A stretch of 7,054 bases of DNA from an uncultured Chloroflexota bacterium (GTDB lineage: Bacteria > Chloroflexota > Limnocylindria > Limnocylindrales > CSP1-4), in assembly GCA_903930745.1 (NCBI GenBank), contig CAIYZX010000781.1:1-7054 (forward strand), written 5' to 3'. The notes beneath the pieces were generated by a model. It searched no databases, was not told where the DNA came from, and saw only the letters and a program-made list of their open reading frames with translations. Below are positions 1 to 5,200 of this stretch, piece after piece. Both the position numbers and the translations under genes were made by a program. Positions within the stretch are counted from its first letter, which is position 1, and each line of letters begins with the position of its first letter.

Positions 1-18
1 CGGTGGGCGGTCAGGCGG

Positions 19-510
19 TCAGGCGCCCGGACGCTCGATGCCCAGCAGGTGCTCCTTGCGGACGAGGCCGCCGGCGAACCCGGTGAGGCTGCCGTCCGAG
101 CCCACCACGCGGTGGCACGGGACGATGATGGAGATGGGGTTCCGGCCCACGGCCGCACCCACCGCGCGCGACGCGTTCGGCTTCCCGATGCGGGCGGCCA
201 GCGTCCCGTAGGTGGTGGTCTCGCCCATCGGGATCTCGCGGAGCTGCATCCAGACGGCCTGCTGGAACGGCGTGCCGCGCGGCGCCAGCGGGAGGTCGAA
301 GGTGCGGCGCGTGCCCGCGAAGTACTCGTCCAGCTGGCGCTCCACCTCCGCGAAGGGCGCGTCCTCGCGAGCCCAGGCCGGGTCCACCTTGGGCCCGTGG
401 CGATGCTCCTCCATGTACAGGCCACGGAGGTCCACGCGGCCGTCCGGGCGCGGGTCACCCACGAGCAGCAGGTCGCCGATGGGCGTGGCGTGGTACGTGA
501 AGACGGTCAT
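19..510 (-). CDS. ogt: Methylated-DNA--[protein]-cysteine S-methyltransferase (O6-alkylguanine-DNA alkyltransferase), 163 aa
   Basis: Suicide repair protein that moves the alkyl group from O6-alkylguanine in DNA to its own cysteine. The C-terminal DNA-binding and catalytic domain (about 79-161) is complete. It has TPFQQAVW, TTYGTLA with Tyr101, the ASRAVGAAVGRNP segment (probable Arg115 'finger', which flips out the base, and Asn124 hinge), the active site PCHR with Cys132, and DGSLTGFAGGLVRKEHLLGIE. The N-terminal half (1-78) is the usual variable domain, and 163 residues is a normal length for the stand-alone bacterial enzyme. ATG at 510 overlaps the TGA of the Ada-AlkA gene (ATGA) and has its own AAGGAG, so the two are very likely one operon. 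The expected trigger is alkylation stress sensed by the upstream Ada domain. Another TGA follows in the 18 bp left of the window. Confidence 0.97.
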   Translation of the reverse strand: MTVFTYHATPIGDLLLVGDPRPDGRVDLRGLYMEEHRHGPKVDPAWAREDAPFAEVERQLDEYFAGTRRTFDLPLAPRGTPFQQAVWMQLREIPMGETTTYGTLAARIGKPNASRAVGAAVGRNPISIIVPCHRVVGSDGSLTGFAGGLVRKEHLLGIERPGA

Positions 511-2129
511 CGGGACGACTCCTTCGGCTCGAGGGTTGCGGTTGGCATTGGGGTTGGGGTTGGGGCCGGCATCGCGCCCAGCGACGCCCAGAGGTGGTGG
601 GTTGCGTACGAGCGCCAAGGGGCCCACGGGGCACCGCGGCGGGCCAGCGCATCGGGCGCCTCCGGGAGACCAAGTGCGACGGCCGCCTTGCGGACGCCCA
701 GGTCGCCGATCAACAGCACGTCCGGGTCGCCCAGCGCCCGGAGCGAGACGTAGCCCGCGGTCCACGGACCCACGCCGGAGATCTCCATGAGGCGAGCGCG
801 GGCCTCCTCCCGGTCCGCGCCGATGCCCAGGTCCAGGCGGCCCGTGGCGATCGCCGCCGCGATGTTCCGGAGCGTCGCGCGACGCGCCTGCGGCACCGGC
901 AGGTCCTCGTCCGCGGCCTCCGCCAGCGCCTCCGGGGACGGGAAGGCGTGCGTCACCGGCGACCCGGCCGCAACCCCCGCGAGCGGCGTGCCCAGCCGTT
1001 CCGCGATGCGACCGGTGATCCGCGTGGCCGCGGCGACGGAGATCTGCTGCCCGGCGATCGCCCGGACCGCCAGCTCCAACCCGTCCACCGCACCCGGCGC
1101 CCGGCGCCCGGGCCGCAGCGCCACCAGCGGCGCCAGCACCGGGTCCGCGCCCAGCACATCGGCCACCGCCACCGGGTCCGCGTCAAGGTCCAGCAGCCGC
1201 CGGATCCGCGAGACGGCCGGCGCCAGGTCCCGCGGGTCCGCGAGCACGAGGTCGCAGGCCACCGCGCCGTCACCGTCCCGCACCTCGGCGAGGGCCGGCC
1301 CGTGCGGCAGGCGGAGGCTGCGGCGATAGACGCCATCGGCACCCACGGACTCCACGCCCGCGATCACGCGCGGACCCAGGAACGCCAGGAGGCCCGCGAA
1401 GTCGAACGGCTCGCGGCGGGCGAGGCGGAGATGGACCCGGGTGCCGCGCGCTCCGGCCGTGGCGTCGGCGGTGCCGGCCGTGTCGGCAGCCCAGGGCGCG
1501 TCCGCGATCACCGCCGACACGGACGCCGGCGGCCCGCCCGCGCGCTTCCGGCCCCGCTCGCGCAGCTCCGTGGGCGTGGCCTCGTGGATCTCGCGGATCG
1601 TGTCGTTGAACTGGCGCAGCGAGGCGAAGCCGGCCGCGAAGGCCACCTCGGTGATCGGCAGGTCCGTCGTCTCCAGCAGCAGACGCGCCGTGCCCGCCCG
1701 CTGCGCCCGCGCCAGCGCCAGCGGCGCCGCCCCAAGGTCCGCCAGCAGGATCCGCCGCAGCTGTCGCTCGCCGTAGCCCAGCCGCTGCGCCAGGCCCGGG
1801 ACGCCCTCGCGCTCCACCAGCCCCTCGTCGATCAGGCGCATCGCCCGCCCGGCCGTGTCGCCGCGCAGGTCCCACTCCGGCGAGCCCGGCACCGCGCCTG
1901 GGATGCAGCGCTTGCAGGCCCGGAATCCGGCGCCCTGGGCGGCGGCCGCCGTGGGGTAGAAGCGCACCCGGTCACGGCCCGGCGTCTTCGCGGGGCAGGA
2001 CGGGCGGCAGTAGATGCCAGTGGTGGTGACGGCCGTGAAGAAGTAGCCGTCGAACCGGCGATCCCGGCTCTCCACGGCGCGGTAGCGGCGGTCGAAGAGC
2101 GTGTCGTCTGCGCTGGCGTTCGCGGTCAT
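507..2129 (-). CDS. alkA: Ada-AlkA fusion: methylphosphotriester-sensing regulator joined to 3-methyladenine DNA glycosylase, 540 aa
   Basis: Bifunctional alkylation-response protein. Numbered from the ATG at 2129, the Ada zinc domain (about 10-87) has FDGYFFTAVTTTGIYCRPSCP and four zinc ligands, C41, C45, C72 and C75; C41 corresponds to the methyl-accepting Cys38 of E. coli Ada. An AraC-type double helix-turn-helix follows (about 88-196). After a variable linker comes an AlkA N-domain (about 230-340), then the helix-hairpin-helix glycosylase domain with GQQIS (360-364), the hairpin SGVGPWTAGY (451-460), the probable catalytic aspartate D476 in GDLGVRKA, and PWRSYATHHLW (504-514). The glycosylase removes 3-methyladenine and related bases. 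The methylated sensor domain is expected to activate its own operon. Upstream in-frame starts exist at 2141 (ATG) and 2159 (GTG); none has a clear ribosome binding site, and 2129 best fits the family's N-terminus. The stop overlaps the ogt start. Confidence 0.95.
   Translation of the reverse strand: MTANASADDTLFDRRYRAVESRDRRFDGYFFTAVTTTGIYCRPSCPAKTPGRDRVRFYPTAAAAQGAGFRACKRCIPGAVPGSPEWDLRGDTAGRAMRLIDEGLVEREGVPGLAQRLGYGERQLRRILLADLGAAPLALARAQRAGTARLLLETTDLPITEVAFAAGFASLRQFNDTIREIHEATPTELRERGRKRAGGPPASVSAVIADAPWAADTAGTADATAGARGTRVHLRLARREPFDFAGLLAFLGPRVIAGVESVGADGVYRRSLRLPHGPALAEVRDGDGAVACDLVLADPRDLAPAVSRIRRLLDLDADPVAVADVLGADPVLAPLVALRPGRRAPGAVDGLELAVRAIAGQQISVAAATRITGRIAERLGTPLAGVAAGSPVTHAFPSPEALAEAADEDLPVPQARRATLRNIAAAIATGRLDLGIGADREEARARLMEISGVGPWTAGYVSLRALGDPDVLLIGDLGVRKAAVALGLPEAPDALARRGAPWAPWRSYATHHLWASLGAMPAPTPTPMPTATLEPKESSR
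508..570. repeat. CCAACC hexamer repeat encoding a Pro/Thr tail; G-rich on the plus strand
   Basis: The last 20 or so residues of the Ada-AlkA protein (PAPTPTPMPTATLEP...) come from short CCAACC-type repeats. The opposite strand reads GGGG-TT-GGGG-TT-GGGG (550-565), with another GGG at 533-535. The same stretch also carries the ribosome binding site of ogt. Confidence 0.75.
519..524 (-). promoter_or_regulatory. Ribosome binding site of ogt
   Basis: AAGGAG lies 8 nt before the ATG at 510, inside the final codons of the Ada-AlkA gene. It fixes the ogt start at 510 although the frame is open as far as 765, and points to coupled translation across the ATGA overlap. Confidence 0.85.
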
Positions 2130-2265
2130 GGCTCGGAGCATGCCAGCCGGGTGCCGCACACGCTAGCGGTTTTCGGACACGACGACACGGCGGCACGATA
2201 GCGCGATAGCACGATAGCGCGATGGCGCGATGGCGCAATCCGACCGCGACGGCGCGGCCGCCGGG
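2130..2265. other. Intergenic region between the secreted protein and ada-alkA
   Basis: This 136-bp gap is the largest non-coding stretch in the window. It holds the octamer repeat array (2193-2240), a short GC-rich hairpin without a T-tract (2250-2263), and the leader of the Ada-AlkA gene, in which I see no good Shine-Dalgarno sequence. A weak promoter-like pair, TTGCGC (2233-2238) and TATCGT (2211-2216) with 16 bp between them on the minus strand, falls inside the array, so it may be a by-product of the repeats. Confidence 0.5.
2193..2240. repeat. Six tandem degenerate octamers, GCRCGATR-like
   Basis: Read on the plus strand, the units are GCACGATA, GCGCGATA, GCACGATA, GCGCGATG, GCGCGATG and GCGCAATC, directly abutting. 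The first four also form two 16-bp units that differ at one base. An 8-bp period is not a multiple of three and the stretch lies outside the genes. It ends 63 bp upstream of the likely Ada-AlkA start codon. Confidence 0.85.
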
Positions 2266-5200
2266 TTACTTGATGGTGAGGAACGCGTCCACGTCCACGC
2301 GCGGCCGCCCGGCCGTCCCCAGCGCCACCACCCGGATCGTCCTCGTCGCCACCGTGGTCCAGGTCTTCTGCCAGACCACGGACCGGTACGTCGTTGACGC
2401 GGCCTTCAGGTCCACCGTGGCCAGCAGCGTGCTGCCCTGGTAGATCCTGACCTTGCCGCGGGTCAGCGCCCGCGTGGAGACCAGCGCCACCGTGCGCCCG
2501 GTGAACGTGAACGTGGCCGATGCACCGGCCGCCGTCGCGTACTTCGCGGACCCGCCGGACCACGCGGCGGCCGTGGCCACCTTCCAGGTCCCGGCCCACT
2601 TGACCGCCGTGGAGGTCTGCTGCACCAGCCGGTACGTGCGCACCGGGCCGGCCACGCAGGCGGAGCTGTTCCCCGCGGTGTCGAACGCCACCACGCAGTA
2701 GCGGATCGTGCCCGTGACCGGTGCCGCCACGTCCGCCGTCGCCACGTCCACGGACGAGTAGACCACCGTCCAGGTGGCACCCCCGTCCGTGCTGCTGCGC
2801 AGCTCGTAGTGGTCGATCGCCGTGTTGTCGGACCCGTGCCAGGTCAGCCGGACCACGGCGCCACCCGGCGCCAGGGCACGGCCGGAGGCGAGCAGCACGG
2901 ACGCCGGCGCGGTGGCCGTGGGCGGCATCCGCTCCACCACCACCGGCAGCGCCGCTGCGCTCGTGGCGGGCCCCGGGTTGCCGGCCATGTCCATGATCGA
3001 GCCGCTCAGCAGCGTCAGCTGCACCGTGCCCTCGGAGCAGCCGCCCACCTTCGCGGTCCATTCGGTGCCGGAGCCCGTGACCGACGCCACGACGCAGCCC
3101 GTCGCCGTGCTGCCATCCAGCGCCAGGTCGCCCGGGACCAGATTCTGCACCGGCTCATCGAACGTCAGCAGGTAGGTCAGTGTTGGCGCGCCGTTCGGTG
3201 AGTGCGGACGCGTGACCGTCGCCACCGGCGGCGTCACGTCCGCCGGGACGTTGACCGTGAAGCAGTTCGCGCCCGGCGTGAGACCTGTCGTCACGTTGTT
3301 GCCCGCCGTGTCCACGGCCGCAAGGCACACCGTGTGGGAGCCTGCGCCCCACGCCGCCCGCGGCAGCCCGGGGACGTTGTCGGGCAGGGAGCGGGAGCCG
3401 TCCCGCATCGGGGTCAGCACCCCGTCGGTCGTGTTTGTCCAGGTCTGGAGCTCACCGTGGTAGTCAGAGCCCCAGCACCGGAGGCTGCCGTCCGCCATGC
3501 TCGCGCAGTAGGCGTCGCCGCCGCTCCAGACGGCGACCGCCCCGGTCGTGTCCGGGACCGTGACCGGCGAGGATGCGGACGTCGTGGTGCCGTCACCGCG
3601 GATTCCGCCGAACGACATGCCCCAGCACTTGACCACCGGCCCCGTGGCCACCACGCAGGTCCCGTATGACCCGGCAGCGATGTCCGTGACGCCCGTGAGG
3701 TTCGGGACAGCCTGCGCGGTGAGGTGGTCCGTCGTGGTTCCATCGCCCAGCTGGCCCATGCCGTTGGAGCCCCAGCACGAGACCGTGCCGGACCAGGTCA
3801 TCGCACAGCCGAAGCGGTAGCCCAGCACCACCTTCTGCGCCTGCGTCAGGCCCTGCACCTCCACCGGCGTGAAGGCCGTGGTCTTCGTGCTGTTCCCCAG
3901 CTGGCCGCCGGAGTTCGCGCCCCAGCAGAAGACCAGGCCGCCACCAATGACGGCGCAGGTGCTGTTGCCGTTTGCAGCCAGGCTCTCCACCGGCGTCATC
4001 AGCGGGATCTCCGTGGGCGTGTTGACCGTCGAGGTCCCCTGGCCAAGGCCAAGCTGCCCGAGGCCGTTGTTGCCCCAGCAGGAGACCATCGCGTCCGCGA
4101 GGACGGCGCACGAGTGGTAGTCACCCACCACGATCTGCGTGGCGGTCACGAGACCACTGACGTGCACGGGCACCGTGGAGCTGCCGTTGGCCCCGTTGCC
4201 CAGCTGGCCGCCGGTTCCAAGACCCCAGCACCGGCCAACGCGGTCCACCAGCAACGCGCAGGCGTGGTGGGCGCCGATGGAGATGCCGGTCACCGTGGAC
4301 AGCGTTCCCACGATGGTGGGCGTTGCCGTGTCATTGGTCGTGCCGTTGCCAACACGCCCGTCCGAGTTCGTGCCCCAGCACTTGAGGATCCTGGACGCCA
4401 GGACCTCGCACATCGCGCCGCCGGCCATCGCGACGGCCGTGGGCGAGCCCAGGTCGTGGGTGGTGTGCACGCGGAGCGCGGCCGCCTCGCTGCCGTCACC
4501 CAGCTGGCCGGACATGTCCGAGCCCCAGCACATCACGCCACCGGTCTCCACGGCACAGGTGTACTGCGCATCCGCAGCCAGGTCGTCAGCCGCGCTCAGG
4601 CCAACCACCTGGCCGGCGAGCGGCTCAACCGTGGTCACGGCACCACGCCCAAGCTCGCCCTGGACGTTGGTGCCCGCACAGTCAACCCAGCCGTACATGG
4701 ACCGCGCACACAGGTGCGTGTCGCCGGCAGCCAGTTGGACGGACGCCTGGAACGCGGTCTTCGCGGGAGCCAGGGTGGTGGCGGAGAACAGGCCCGTGCC
4801 CAGCTGGCCGGCGCCCATGCCGCCCCAGCACATGGACTCCATGTTCGCCAGGAGCGCGCACGCGTAGCCTGCGCCCACGGCGACGGCCGTGGCGGAGCTG
4901 ATCCCGGGCACAGGGACGGGCAGGGGCTCACTGGCGGAGACGGAGCCCTTGCCCGTCTCGCCGGAGTAGTTGGCACCCCAGCAGCGGACGGTGCCGTCGG
5001 CGAGCGCCGCGCACGCGGTGGCGGATCCCACGGCAACGTCCACCGCCGTGGTGATCCCGGCGACCGGCTGCGGCGTGGCGGCGGACGTGGTGGTCCCATC
5101 GCCGATCTCGCCGTTGCCGTTGAAGCCCCAGCAGTCCACGCCACCGCCGGCTAGCACGGCGCACGCACTGTGCGAGCCAACGTCCACCCGCGTGGCCGTC

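Noticed and set aside
511..765. Upstream extension of the ogt frame by 85 codons
   Set aside because: The extension is low-complexity (PNPNPNANRNP), lies over the Ada-AlkA coding end, and the AAGGAG site places the start at 510.
594..2201. Plus-strand open frame of 535 codons antisense to Ada-AlkA
   Set aside because: Arg/Ala-rich composition and complete overlap with a clearly identified gene.
2250..2263. GC-rich hairpin (5-bp stem, 4-nt loop) just after the RCC1 gene stop, as a terminator
   Set aside because: The stem is short and no T-tract follows on the minus strand; in DNA this GC-rich such stems arise by chance.
2130..2265. E. coli-type Ada box upstream of the Ada-AlkA gene
   Set aside because: No AAAGCGCA or close AAT-N6-GCAA match was found; ATTGCGCC in the octamer array is too weak a match.
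3724..5154. Plus-strand open frame of 476 codons antisense to the RCC1 array
   Set aside because: It arises because the 150-bp repeats lack stop codons in this frame; the translation has no recognisable domain and no ribosome binding site was seen.
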